From NCBI RefSeq assembly GCF_009923995.1, contig NZ_RFSK01000020.1:1-64000 (forward strand): a stretch of DNA of 64,000 bases, read 5' to 3'. This document shows positions 52,617 to 61,762 of this stretch, piece after piece. Below the pieces are notes generated by a model, which had not been told where the DNA came from, ran no database searches, and was given only the letters and a program-made list of their open reading frames with translations. The translations under genes were made by a program, and so were the position numbers. This DNA comes from Janthinobacterium sp. (lineage in GTDB: Bacteria > Pseudomonadota > Gammaproteobacteria > Burkholderiales > Burkholderiaceae_D). Position 1 is the stretch's first letter, and the number at the start of each line of letters is the position of its first letter.

Positions 52617-53726
52617 TTAGGCGATGCGTTCGCCGTTGGCCGGATCAAACATGGCCGCCTTCGACAGGTTGAACGACAGCTGCATGGTCTGCCCCGGCAG
52701 CACGGCTTCACGCGGGTGCGTGCGGCACGTCACTGCCGCGCCGTTCAGGCGCGTCGTCAGCAGGGTATCGGGGCCGGTCGGCTCGACCAGGTCGATCAGG
52801 CAGCCCAGTTCCTGGCCCACGTCGCCGTGCGCGCTGCTCATGTCCGTGATCTGCTCCGGGCGCACGCCCAGGATCACGTCGCGGCCCGCATAGCTGCGCA
52901 GCTTGTCGGCGGCAAATGGCAGGGCCAGGCGCAGGCTCTTGCCCGCATTCTCGATGGCGACGAACACCTCGTTGCCCTCGATCAGCGGCTTGACGGTGAT
53001 GAAGTTCATTGAGGGCGAACCGATGAAACCGGCCACGAACAGGTTGGCCGGATTGTCGTAGATTTCCTGCGGCGTACCCAGTTGCTGCACCACCCCATCC
53101 TTCATGACGGCGATCAGATCGCCCATGGTCATCGCCTCGATCTGGTCATGCGTGACGTAGACGATGGTGGCCTTCAGGCGCTGGTGCAGCAGCTTGATCT
53201 CGGCGCGCATTTCCACGCGCAGCTTGGCGTCCAGGTTCGACAGCGGTTCGTCGAACAGGAACAGCGAGGGCTTGCGCGAGATGGCGCGGCCCATGGCCAC
53301 GCGCTGGCGCTGGCCACCCGACAGCTGCGCCGGACGGCGGTCCAGCAAGTGCGTGATCTGCAGCGTTTCGGCGACGCGGGCGACGATCTCTTCCTGCTCG
53401 GCCTTCGGCACCTTCTTGACGTTCAGGCCGAAGGCGATGTTTTCGCGCACCGTCATCGACGGATACAGGGCGTAGGACTGGAACACCATGGCGATGTCGC
53501 GGTCCTTCGGCGGCAGGTCGTTGACGACCTTGCCGTCGATGAGGATTTCGCCGGACGTGACGCTTTCCAGGCCGGCCACCATGTTGAGCAGGGTCGATTT
53601 GCCGGAGCCGGAGCCGCCGACGAGGATCAGAAACTGGCCATCCTTGATCTCGATGTCGATGCCTTTCAGGACTTCGACGCCATTCGTGTACACCTTGCGG
53701 ATGCTGCGTATCGATAAACTGGACAT
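52617..53726 (-). CDS. gtsD: Hexose ABC transporter ATPase (MalK/UgpC type)
   Basis: ATPase subunit of 369 aa: Walker A GGSGSGKST (37-45), signature LSGGQRQRVAMGRA, Walker B LFLFDEPLSNLD, switch histidine VTHDQIEAM, and a C-terminal TOBE-type regulatory region from about 240. It is the last gene of the gtsA-gtsB-gtsC-gtsD run and is nine bases after gtsC. ATPases of this kind can serve several carbohydrate importers. gts names are given by similarity of the whole set to the Pseudomonas glucose system. Confidence 0.9.
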   Translation of the reverse strand: MSSLSIRSIRKVYTNGVEVLKGIDIEIKDGQFLILVGGSGSGKSTLLNMVAGLESVTSGEILIDGKVVNDLPPKDRDIAMVFQSYALYPSMTVRENIAFGLNVKKVPKAEQEEIVARVAETLQITHLLDRRPAQLSGGQRQRVAMGRAISRKPSLFLFDEPLSNLDAKLRVEMRAEIKLLHQRLKATIVYVTHDQIEAMTMGDLIAVMKDGVVQQLGTPQEIYDNPANLFVAGFIGSPSMNFITVKPLIEGNEVFVAIENAGKSLRLALPFAADKLRSYAGRDVILGVRPEQITDMSSAHGDVGQELGCLIDLVEPTGPDTLLTTRLNGAAVTCRTHPREAVLPGQTMQLSFNLSKAAMFDPANGERIA

Positions 53727-53735
53727 ATTCTTTCC

Positions 53736-54605
53736 TTAACCTTTGACTGCGCCTGCGGTCAGACCGCGCACAAAATAACGGCCTGCGACCAGATAGACCA
53801 GCAGGGTCGGCAGCGCGGCAATCACCGCGGCCGCCATGTTGACGTTGTATTCCTTCACGCCCGTGGACGTGTTGACCAGGTTGTTCAAGCCCACCGTGAT
53901 CGGCTGCGAATCGCCGCTGGCGAAGACAATCCCGAACAGGAAGTCGTTCCAGATCTGCGTGAATTGCCAGATGATGCAGACGACGAAAATCGGACCCGAA
54001 ATCGGCAGCACGATCTTGCGGAAGATCAAGAAAAAGCCGGCGCCGTCGATGCGGGCCGCCTTGATCAGCTCTTCCGGCACGCCGATGTAATAGTTGCGGA
54101 AGAACAAGGTCGTGAAGGCGGTGCCGTACACCACGTGGACGAAGACGAGGCCCGTGGTGGTATTGGCCAGGCCGAATTCGCCCAGCAGGCGTGCCATCGG
54201 CAGGATCACCACCTGGAACGGGATGAAGCAGCCCACCAGCAAGGCGGCGAACAGGGCTTCGGAACCGCGGAAGCGCCAGTGCGCGAACACATAGCCATTG
54301 AAGGCGCCCAGGAAGGTCGAGATCAGCACGGCGGGAATCACCATCTTGATCGAGTTCCAGAAGAACGGCTGCATGCCGTCGCAGGTGACGCCCGTGCAGG
54401 CCGAGGACCAGGCCTTGGCCCAGGAATCGAACTGCCACACGTGCGGTAGTGCCAGCAGGTTGCCGCTGCGGATCTCGTCGAGCGACTTGAACGACGTCGA
54501 CAGGGTCACGTACAGGGGCACGATGTAGTACACCGCGAACAGAATCAGCAGCAGGTATACCACCACCCGTCCGAGGGTGAGGCGATTATTACGGGTAGGT
54601 GTCAT
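53736..54605 (-). CDS. gtsC: Hexose ABC transporter permease (MalG type)
   Basis: Inner-membrane subunit of 289 aa with six hydrophobic helices and the EAA loop EELIKAARIDGAGFFLIFRKIVLP near the end of the chain. It overlaps gtsB by four bases (ATGA). A periplasmic loop with two Cys (CTGVTC) between helices 1 and 2 is typical of the glucose-type GtsC proteins. Expected substrate glucose, from the neighbouring binding protein and glucokinase. Confidence 0.9.
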   Translation of the reverse strand: MTPTRNNRLTLGRVVVYLLLILFAVYYIVPLYVTLSTSFKSLDEIRSGNLLALPHVWQFDSWAKAWSSACTGVTCDGMQPFFWNSIKMVIPAVLISTFLGAFNGYVFAHWRFRGSEALFAALLVGCFIPFQVVILPMARLLGEFGLANTTTGLVFVHVVYGTAFTTLFFRNYYIGVPEELIKAARIDGAGFFLIFRKIVLPISGPIFVVCIIWQFTQIWNDFLFGIVFASGDSQPITVGLNNLVNTSTGVKEYNVNMAAAVIAALPTLLVYLVAGRYFVRGLTAGAVKG

Positions 54606-55486
54606 CTCATCGCCTTTGCGCTGCGCGTTTCCAGGTACATCAGCGGCACGAGCACGGCCACGATGGTGGCCAGCATCATCATTGCCGATGCCGAGCCCAG
54701 GCCCAGCTGGCCGCGGGTGAAGGAAAACTGGTACATGAAGATGGCCGGCACGGACGACGAGTTGCCAGGTCCGCCAGCCGTCAATGCGATGACCAGATCG
54801 AAGCTCTTGATGGCGATATGCGCCAGGATCAGCAGCACGCTGAAGAACACGGGCCGCATGGCGGGAATCACGATGCGCCAGTAGATCGTCGGCAGGGATG
54901 CGCCGTCGACTTGCGCCGCCTTGATGATCTCGTCATCGATGCCGCGCAGGCCGGCCAGGAACAGGGCCATGACGAAGCCGGACGACTGCCACACGCCGGC
55001 GATCACCACCGTGTAGATGGCCATGTCGGAGTTCACCAGCCAGTCGAAGGTAAACGAGGTCCAGCCCCAGTCGTGCATGACTTTTTCCAGCCCCAGGCTG
55101 GGATTGAGCATCCATTTCCAGGCCGTGCCGGTGACGATGAAGGACAGCGCCATCGGATACAGGTAGATGGCGCGCAGCGCGCCTTCGGCGCGGATTTTCT
55201 GGTCCAGCAGGATGGCCAGGAACAGGCCGATGGCGATGCTGCAACCGATGAACAGGACACCGAAGATGCCCAGGTTCTTGAGCGAGGTCCACCAGCGCTC
55301 GTTATCGAACAGCTCGATGTATTGCACCAGGCCGGCGAACTCGTAGTTCGGCATCAGCCGCGATTCGGTCAGCGACAGCCAACCGGTCAAAAAGATAAAA
55401 CCATAGACGAAGATCAGGCTGGCGATGAGCGTAGGGCCCAGCACCATCTGTGGTATCCATCGGTCGAAATGCTTGCGTAAGGACAT
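54602..55486 (-). CDS. gtsB: Hexose ABC transporter permease (MalF type)
   Basis: Inner-membrane subunit of 294 aa with about six hydrophobic helices and the EAA loop DEIIKAAQVDGASLPTIYWRIVIPAM. The start at 55486 (MSLRKHFDRWIPQMVL) suits the family; no clear ribosome site is visible. It follows gtsA after 128 bases that contain a 13-bp hairpin, which probably makes the binding protein more abundant than the membrane parts. Confidence 0.9.
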   Translation of the reverse strand: MSLRKHFDRWIPQMVLGPTLIASLIFVYGFIFLTGWLSLTESRLMPNYEFAGLVQYIELFDNERWWTSLKNLGIFGVLFIGCSIAIGLFLAILLDQKIRAEGALRAIYLYPMALSFIVTGTAWKWMLNPSLGLEKVMHDWGWTSFTFDWLVNSDMAIYTVVIAGVWQSSGFVMALFLAGLRGIDDEIIKAAQVDGASLPTIYWRIVIPAMRPVFFSVLLILAHIAIKSFDLVIALTAGGPGNSSSVPAIFMYQFSFTRGQLGLGSASAMMMLATIVAVLVPLMYLETRSAKAMR

Positions 55487-55562
55487 AGGACAGCCGTAGA
55501 AGTAGAACGGTGAGTGGCGCCGGCATGACCGGCGACCGCCAAGCTGCAGCAAGGCGCCGCGA

Positions 55563-55596
55563 TGGCGCACGTGTAGGGGGAGTTACACATGCGCCA
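55563..55596 (-). terminator. 13-bp hairpin between gtsA and gtsB
   Basis: Arms 55563-55575 (TGGCGCACGTGTA) and 55584-55596 (TACACATGCGCCA) pair throughout, the single C/A clash becoming a U-G wobble in the minus-strand transcript. Eight-base loop, no T tract. A likely leaky terminator or 3' stabiliser of the gtsA message. Confidence 0.6.
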
Positions 55597-55614
55597 GCGG
55601 GCGCCCCGTGCCGA

Positions 55615-56868
55615 TTACTTCACTTTTGCCGCTTTGGCCAGCTCGGCAACCGCATCTTTCGAGCTCATGTTGGTGTTCATGAACTTGGCGACGACGTCGA
55701 AAATCGCGCCTTGCGTGGCCGATGGCAGGGCCATGCCGTGGGCGAACGACGGCACCAGGCCGCCGGTCTTGTTGGTCGCGTCCATGTCATCCATCGACTT
55801 GATCGCGCAAGCGTCGAACTTGTCGCGCGAAACGCCCGAACGCACGGGGATGGAACCCTTGTTCAGGTTGAAGATCGACTGGAACTTCGGATTCATGATG
55901 GCGTTGGCCAGGGCGATCTGCCCTTTCTTCGCATTCGCATCCTTTTGCGTGAACATGGCAAACGAATCGATGTTGAAGGTGTAGGCCTTGTCCGTACCAG
56001 GAGCGGCCACGCACAGGTAGTCCTTGCCCGGCACCTTGCCGGCAGCCGTGAACTCGCCCTTGGCCCAGTCGCCCATGAACTGGAAGCCTGCCTTGTTGTT
56101 GATGACCATGGCGGTCGCCAGGTTCCAGTCGCGGCCTGCCGCATCCTTGTCGATGTAGGTCTTGACCTTGCCCAGGGTGTCGAACACCTTGAGCATGGTC
56201 GGGCCGGTCAATTCCTTCTGGTCCAGCTTCAGGATGGCCTTCTTGTAGAACTCCGTGCCGCCCACGCCCAGCGCGACCGATTCAAACACGGTGGCGTCCT
56301 GCCATGGCTGGCCGCCGTGGGCAATCGCGATGCCGCCCGATTTCTTGATCTTTTCAGCCGCTTCGAAGAAGGCTGGCCAGGTGGTTGGCGTGGCGGTCAC
56401 GCCGGCTTTTTTCAGCACTTCCGGGTTGACCCACATCCAGTTGACGCGGTGGACGTTGACTGGCGCGGCAACGTAGTGGCCCTTGTACTTCATGATGTCG
56501 GCGACGACTTTCGGCAGCACGGCATCCCATTTGCCTGGAATGGCAGCATCATCGATATTGGCCAGCACGCCTTCCGCGCCCCACTCCTGGATCGACGGAC
56601 CCTTGATCTGCGCGGCCGTTGGCGGATTGCCGGAAATGACGCGGGTTTTCAGTGCGGTCGCGGCGTTTTCGCCTGCGCCGCCAGCCACGGCAAAGTCTTT
56701 CCAGCCATAGCCGCTTTCTTTCACGATTTGCTGCAACTGGCCCACGGACTTGGCTTCGCCGCCGGACGTCCAGTAGTGCAGCACTTCCACGTCGGTCGCG
56801 AAGGCGCTGCCGGCGAATGCGAGGGTGGTCAATGCGGCCAGTTGGGTAATCTTGAATTTCAGTTTCAT
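55615..56868 (-). CDS. gtsA: Glucose/hexose ABC transporter binding protein
   Basis: Periplasmic receptor of 417 aa with a signal peptide ending GSAFATDVEV. The mature sequence VLHYWTSGGEAKSVGQL, AQIKGPSIQEWG, HRVNWMWVNPEVLKKAG, AHGGQPWQDATVFE and FQFMGDWAKGEF closely follow the Pseudomonas glucose-binding GtsA as I recall it. First gene of the ABC operon. I use the ATG at 56868 with AGGAATGTGGAG in front; a GTG six bases earlier is possible. Confidence 0.9.
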   Translation of the reverse strand: MKLKFKITQLAALTTLAFAGSAFATDVEVLHYWTSGGEAKSVGQLQQIVKESGYGWKDFAVAGGAGENAATALKTRVISGNPPTAAQIKGPSIQEWGAEGVLANIDDAAIPGKWDAVLPKVVADIMKYKGHYVAAPVNVHRVNWMWVNPEVLKKAGVTATPTTWPAFFEAAEKIKKSGGIAIAHGGQPWQDATVFESVALGVGGTEFYKKAILKLDQKELTGPTMLKVFDTLGKVKTYIDKDAAGRDWNLATAMVINNKAGFQFMGDWAKGEFTAAGKVPGKDYLCVAAPGTDKAYTFNIDSFAMFTQKDANAKKGQIALANAIMNPKFQSIFNLNKGSIPVRSGVSRDKFDACAIKSMDDMDATNKTGGLVPSFAHGMALPSATQGAIFDVVAKFMNTNMSSKDAVAELAKAAKVK

Positions 56869-57054
56869 CTCCACATTCCTTTTTTGATCAAGCTTTTAGG
56901 GGGCTTCGGCATACGGGGCCGAAAAAGGTGAAATGTGCGCCTGTGCCGGCGCTCTTGTGCTCAGACCCGCTTGCAAACGGGCATCATCTACAGTGAAAAG
57001 ACGGCGCCGTGATCCATGACATGACTACATTGCATTTATATCACGGGACGGCGC

Positions 57055-57079
57055 CAAAAACGCATCCGCGAAGGATGCG
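57055..57079 (-). terminator. Rho-independent terminator after lamB
   Basis: CGCATCC-gcgaa-GGATGCG (57061-57079) followed on the minus strand by a T run (complement of 57055-57060). It separates lamB from the downstream gts genes. Confidence 0.75.
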
Positions 57080-57112
57080 CCAGGTTGATCTAGACTTACA
57101 ACGCCGGCTAAA

Positions 57113-58411
57113 TTAGAACCAAGTTTCCACTTGGAAACCATACGACGTGCCGCTGGTATTGTTGTTGTAGATCGGGCCGCCGTTGTTGGACGCGTTGACC
57201 GAGGCGGTGGCCGCATCGTTCCACTTGCCGTACGTCACGAAAGCGCGCAGCTCGGGACGCGACCACAGGCCAGGACCGGCCGAGATCGTCGGCGCGATGG
57301 TCAGCTTGGTCAGGCGCTTGGCCGGCAGGCCGCCGGCTTGCGTCACGCGGTCCGTGCCCAGTTCGCCCACCAGCTTGAAGTTGTTGGTGAAGGCGTAGAC
57401 GGGACGCACGCCCACCGAGGTCCAGGTCGAAGAACCGGTGGCGTTGGACTCATCTTTTTGCCACAGGGCAACGAATTCCATGCCGAAGTTTTCCATCGGC
57501 TGGATCGCCATGTCATTGAAGACGCGGGTGCGCTTGCGGTCCGAACCGAAAGCCGTGTTGCCCGAGGCGCCGAACTGGCCGTTGCCGTCGCCGCCGATAC
57601 CAGGGCCGACGCCGTACTGCACGCCGAAGGTATTGCCGCCGCCAAACACCTTGCCTTGACGGTGGAAGGCCGACAGTTGCCAGCCGTTATGTTTCGGGCC
57701 GTAGATGTCGTTATCCTTGCCTTCGGCCGTGATGATGGTGGCGGCCAGGTCCAGGGTGCCGTTTTCATTCACGGGAATTTCGCCGTAGATGAAGTTCTGG
57801 CGCACGGCCGAACGGGTGCCGAGGATGGCGCCCGTGACGGGATCGCGGGCATTGATGTCGTTATCCTTGAAGAAGGCGTACGAGAATTTGCCCGGGCCGG
57901 CGGGAATGCGGTCCAGGCCGGCACCCGTGCCGTTCATATTGATGTACTGCATATCCAGCATGTGGATGTCGGGACGGTAGTAGAAACGCTTGCCGACCCA
58001 GGCCGTGCCGCCGTTCAGGAAGTCGAGTCCCTGTGCTTCGACGTAGGCCTTGACGATGCCCAGCTTGTTGTCACCGAAATCGGAATTCGGCGCGTAGGCG
58101 TTGACCCAGATGGTGGCCAGGTAGTTCACGCCGCCGGACTTGGCGATGGACTTGGTGTAGCCGAACTCCGTGTAGGCGTCGCACTCATTGCCCAGACGGT
58201 ATTTCATGGTATTGCCGCCCAGACCGAAACAGCCTTGTGAGCCGCCATCGCCCGAGGTATTGCTGCCGGCGCCAGCGCGCAGGTAGCCGTGGAAGCCTTC
58301 GGAGTCGGATGGGTACATGGGGTCGGCAGCTGCGGAACCGCTGGCGATGGCTAAGACGATGGCAGCAGGCAGTGTCTTCAACACAGCCTTCAACATGTTG
58401 CGATGCAGCAT
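57113..58411 (-). CDS. lamB: Maltoporin-family outer-membrane carbohydrate porin
   Basis: Outer-membrane porin of 432 aa with a signal peptide ending SAAADPMYP. It starts EGFHGYLRAGAGSNTSGDGGSQGCFG, the LamB N-terminal pattern, continues with FYYRPDIHMLDMQYINMNGTGAG, and ends with the aromatic terminal residue F (VETWF) that the outer-membrane assembly machine recognises. Next to a glucose-type ABC system it probably passes glucose or maltodextrins. GAGGAG precedes the start, and it has its own terminator, so it is transcribed apart from gtsA. Confidence 0.93.
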   Translation of the reverse strand: MLHRNMLKAVLKTLPAAIVLAIASGSAAADPMYPSDSEGFHGYLRAGAGSNTSGDGGSQGCFGLGGNTMKYRLGNECDAYTEFGYTKSIAKSGGVNYLATIWVNAYAPNSDFGDNKLGIVKAYVEAQGLDFLNGGTAWVGKRFYYRPDIHMLDMQYINMNGTGAGLDRIPAGPGKFSYAFFKDNDINARDPVTGAILGTRSAVRQNFIYGEIPVNENGTLDLAATIITAEGKDNDIYGPKHNGWQLSAFHRQGKVFGGGNTFGVQYGVGPGIGGDGNGQFGASGNTAFGSDRKRTRVFNDMAIQPMENFGMEFVALWQKDESNATGSSTWTSVGVRPVYAFTNNFKLVGELGTDRVTQAGGLPAKRLTKLTIAPTISAGPGLWSRPELRAFVTYGKWNDAATASVNASNNGGPIYNNNTSGTSYGFQVETWF

Positions 58412-58758
58412 GGTAAGTCTCCTCAGTAGTTATTTTTTATCTAGTCATTCGTGGCCGAATGTACTGGCCAGAATTCTTTCCAGCAGGGACATAGTAACTA
58501 TACTACGAACAAATATCAACATATTATGTTGTAATCCTACGACTACTCTGCGACACTTTATTGGCGCTCTTATTTGCCGTCTGCCTGCCCCGCTTTTGCA
58601 GCGTGGCGCGTCCGTTTTTTGACGCCACGCATGCGCATCTGCAAGACCGGGCTGCATTTTTCGGCACGCGGGACGTATACGAATTAAAATCCTTGGTTTT
58701 TGCCCATAACGACAGTGCGCCGCCACGACAGCGCACGCATACGAGATAAAGCACCGCC
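58412..58758. promoter_or_regulatory. Divergent promoter region lamB / glucokinase with two dyads
   Basis: 347 bases without a gene, AT-rich in the lamB-proximal half. TAGTA-ACTA-TACTA (58492-58505) resembles HexR-type sites (TGTARt-N-aYTACA), and CAACATA-T-TATGTTG (58517-58531) is a second dyad. The neighbouring glucokinase carries a HexR-like DNA-binding domain, so autoregulation and control of lamB are plausible. Confidence 0.5.
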
Positions 58759-60672
58759 ATGAAAATTGATGAAAAAATGGAAGTAGCAGGCAGCGACCCG
58801 GCGGAGCGCTTCACTGACGGGCCGCGCCTGCTGGCCGACATCGGCGGCACCAATGCCCGTTTCGTGCTCGAGACGCGCCAGGGCCACCTGGAGGCCGTGG
58901 CCGTGCTGCCCTGCGACGACTACGCCTCGCTGCTCGACGCCATCACCGCCTACATGGACAGCAGCGATGCGCGCGCGGCCGGCTCGGCGCGCGTGCGCCA
59001 CGCCGCCATCGCGATTGCCAACCCCATCGACGACGACACCATCCGCATGATGAACCACCACTGGTTCTTCTCGATCGAAGCCATGCGCGACGCGCTGGGC
59101 CTCGACACCCTGCTGGTGGTAAACGACTTCACGGCGCTGGCCATGGCCTTGCCCTACCTGCGGCCGGACCAGCGCCAGCAGATCGGCGGCGGCATGGCGC
59201 GCGCCGACAGCGTCATCGGCCTGCTCGGTTCGGGCACGGGCCTGGGCGTATCCGGCATGATCCCGGCGGAAGACCGCTGGATCGCGCTGGGCAGCGAAGG
59301 CGGCCATGTCAGCTTCGCCCCCTGCGACCAGCGCGAGATGGACGTGCTGTCCTTCGCCTGGCGCGAACTGTCGCACGTCTCGGCCGAGCGCCTCGCTTCC
59401 GGCCGCGGGCTGGAACTGATCTACCGCGCCCTGTCCGAACGCGCCGGCCATCCCGACGCCCTGCCCTTGCCGGCGGCCGAAATCACCAGCCGCGCCCTGG
59501 CCAACGAATGCGACGTGTGCATCGAGGCCGTGGACTGCTTCTGCGCCATCCTCGGCTCCATCGCGGGCAACGTGGCCATGACCCTGGGCGCGCTGGGCGG
59601 CATCTATATCGGCGGCGGCATCGTGCCGCGCCTGGGCCCCTTGTTCGAGCAGTCGCAGTTCCGCGCCCGTTTCGAGCAGAAGGGCCGCCTGAACGAATAC
59701 CTGGCGCAGATTCCCACCTTTCTGATCACGGCCGAACTGCCGACCTTCCTGGGCATCGCCGCCATCCTGGCGCAAAAGCTCAAGCGCGCCCATTCCGGCG
59801 CGCCCGTGCTCGAATCCGTGCGCCAGGCGCGCGGGCGCATGAGCCCTTCCGAATGCAAGGTGGCCGACTGGGTACTGAAGGAACCGAACGCTATGCTGAC
59901 CCTGCCCATCGCGGAAATCGCCCAGCGCGTCGGCGTGAGCCAGCCCACGGTGATGCGCTTCTGTCGCTCGATCGGCGTGCAGGGCCTGGCAGATTTCAAG
60001 CTGAAGCTGGCATCCGGCCTGACGGGCGGCGCCATCACGGTGGCCCACTGCCACGTGGAGATCTCGGATTCCGACGCCGAACTGGCGCGCAAGGTGCTGG
60101 GCAATAACGCCTCGGCCGCGCTGGCCCTGCGCGACATGCTCGACGTGAAGGCCCTGACGGCCGCCATCGAACTGCTGCGCAGCGCGCAGCGCGTGGAATT
60201 GCTGGCCGTCGGCAGCGCCCGCGTGGTGGCCGACGACATGCAGCAGAAACTGCTCAACCTGGGCATCGTCAGCAGCTTCTTCGCCGACCCGCAGGCGCAG
60301 GAAATGAGCGCCGCCATGCTGAAACCGGGCGACGTGGCGCTGGTCATTTCCCGCTCGGGCGCCCTGCCCGACCTGCTGCGCACCGTGAAAGTGGCGCAGG
60401 GCTGCGGCGCGCGCGTGCTGGCCATCACGGCCAGCGGCTCGCCGCTGGCCAAGGTGGCCGACGTGCTGCTGACCCTGAACCACCCGGAAGGCAACCTCAA
60501 TTTCGTGCCCATGATCGTGCGCCTGCTGCAGCTGATGATGCTCGATATCCTGTCCGTCGGCCTGGCGCGGCGCGATACGGCGCAGCGCACCAGCGCGGCC
60601 GAACTGGAAGAGGGACAGTTGCACGGCATGCGCATCAGCGGCAAGCTGAAATTCGGTGGCCACCTCGAATAA
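58759..60672 (+). CDS. glk: Bifunctional glucokinase / RpiR (HexR-like) regulator
   Basis: A 637-aa fusion. Residues about 20-335 are a bacterial glucokinase (DIGGTNARFVLE phosphate site; ANPIDDDTIRMMNHHW, VNDFTALAMALPYL with the catalytic Asp, GSGTGLGVSGMIP) that makes glucose-6-phosphate. Residues about 345-637 are an RpiR regulator with helix-turn-helix VGVSQPTVMRFCRSIGVQG and a SIS sugar-phosphate domain, most similar to HexR. The enzyme therefore carries its own sensor for phosphorylated sugars. This fusion is known from Burkholderia and relatives. Its end overlaps the LacI gene start by 17 bases. Confidence 0.93.
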   Translation: MKIDEKMEVAGSDPAERFTDGPRLLADIGGTNARFVLETRQGHLEAVAVLPCDDYASLLDAITAYMDSSDARAAGSARVRHAAIAIANPIDDDTIRMMNHHWFFSIEAMRDALGLDTLLVVNDFTALAMALPYLRPDQRQQIGGGMARADSVIGLLGSGTGLGVSGMIPAEDRWIALGSEGGHVSFAPCDQREMDVLSFAWRELSHVSAERLASGRGLELIYRALSERAGHPDALPLPAAEITSRALANECDVCIEAVDCFCAILGSIAGNVAMTLGALGGIYIGGGIVPRLGPLFEQSQFRARFEQKGRLNEYLAQIPTFLITAELPTFLGIAAILAQKLKRAHSGAPVLESVRQARGRMSPSECKVADWVLKEPNAMLTLPIAEIAQRVGVSQPTVMRFCRSIGVQGLADFKLKLASGLTGGAITVAHCHVEISDSDAELARKVLGNNASAALALRDMLDVKALTAAIELLRSAQRVELLAVGSARVVADDMQQKLLNLGIVSSFFADPQAQEMSAAMLKPGDVALVISRSGALPDLLRTVKVAQGCGARVLAITASGSPLAKVADVLLTLNHPEGNLNFVPMIVRLLQLMMLDILSVGLARRDTAQRTSAAELEEGQLHGMRISGKLKFGGHLE

Positions 60673-61735
60673 GGCGGCGCCGGCCGCCCTGGACACGAGC
60701 AGCGGCGCCACCGTGCACGACGTGGCGCGCCTGGCCGGCGTGTCGGCCATGACGGTGTCGCGCGTCATCAACGGGCGCGCCAGCGTCAGCGCCGCCACGC
60801 GCGGCAAGGTCGAGGCCGCGATCGCCAGCCTGCACTACCAGCCGAATCTGGCGGCGCGCGCGGCGCGCACGGGCACCCTGCGCATCGGCCTGTTGTACAG
60901 CAACCCCAGCGCCGCCTTCCTCAGCGAATTTCTGGTCGGCGCCATGGACCAGTGCCGCCAGGGCGGCGGCCAGCTGCTGCTGGAGCGCTGCGGCGACCTG
61001 GCCAGCCAGCGCGCCGCCATCGGCTGCCTGGTGGCGGCCGGCGTGGACGGCATCCTCGTGCCGCCGCCCCTGTGCGATTCGCCGCAGGTGCTGGCGCAGC
61101 TGAACCAGATGGGCATCCCCGCCATCGCCGTGGCCACGGCGCGGCCCTCGCCGGACGTCTCGGCCGTGCGCATCGACGACTACGAGGGCGCGCTGGCCAT
61201 GATGCGCCACCTGCTCGCGCTGGGCCACCGCGACATCGGCTTCATCGAGGGCGACCCGGCCCATACGCCCGCCCTGCTGCGCCGCCAGGCCTACGACGAC
61301 GCCATGCGGGACGCAGGCTTGCAGGTGCGGCCAGAGCGCGTGGCGCAAGGCTATTTCACCTACCGTTCGGGACTCGACGCGGCGCGCCAGCTGCTGGCCG
61401 CAGCGACCCTGCCCAGCGCCATCTTCGCCAGCAATGACGACATGGCCGCCGCCACCCTGGCCGTGGCGCACGGCATGGGCTTGCAGGTGCCGCTGGCATT
61501 GAGCGTGTGCGGCTTCGACGACACGCCCGTCGCCACCACCGTGTGGCCCGAGCTGAGCACCATCCACCAGCCCATCGCCGACATGGCGCGCGCCGCCGTC
61601 ACCCTGGTGATCGACGAGATCCGCCAGCGCCGCGCGGGAGAACTGGCGCCCGCCACGCATCACCTGATGCCGTTTACCCTGATGACGCGGGCATCGACGG
61701 GACCCGTTGCGCGGGATCAGCCCCGCCGGGCCTGA
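60656..61735 (+). CDS. LacI family transcriptional regulator
   Basis: A 359-aa repressor type protein. Helix-turn-helix at about residues 18-40 (TVHDVARLAGVSAMTVSRVING), hinge region, then a periplasmic-binding-protein-like ligand domain (about 75-345, with SVCGFDDTPVATTVWPELSTI near the end). It starts with GTG inside the end of glk, so the two are co-translated. A natural target is the palindrome at 63921-63938 upstream of the sugar isomerase/fructokinase genes. Confidence 0.9.
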   Translation: MATSNKAAPAALDTSSGATVHDVARLAGVSAMTVSRVINGRASVSAATRGKVEAAIASLHYQPNLAARAARTGTLRIGLLYSNPSAAFLSEFLVGAMDQCRQGGGQLLLERCGDLASQRAAIGCLVAAGVDGILVPPPLCDSPQVLAQLNQMGIPAIAVATARPSPDVSAVRIDDYEGALAMMRHLLALGHRDIGFIEGDPAHTPALLRRQAYDDAMRDAGLQVRPERVAQGYFTYRSGLDAARQLLAAATLPSAIFASNDDMAAATLAVAHGMGLQVPLALSVCGFDDTPVATTVWPELSTIHQPIADMARAAVTLVIDEIRQRRAGELAPATHHLMPFTLMTRASTGPVARDQPRRA

Positions 61736-61739
61736 TCCC
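61713..61739. repeat. 27-bp REP-like hairpin repeat, copy 2
   Basis: GGGATCAGCCCC-GCC-GGGCCTGATCCC, between (and partly inside the end of) the LacI gene and the convergent fructokinase gene. Same 12+3+12 layout as the copy at 10880-10906; one of the differences is compensatory (G-C to A-T), the other leaves a C/C mismatch. Confidence 0.6.
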
Positions 61740-61762
61740 GGCGGCTCGCTGGACTACTGCAG

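Noticed and set aside
57003-57055. Long imperfect inverted repeat (GGCGCCGTGAT ... ATCACGG-ga-CGGCGCC) near lamB end
   Set aside because: It is mentioned here only: the arms are interrupted and 28 bases apart, and the nearby compact hairpin with a T run explains termination better.
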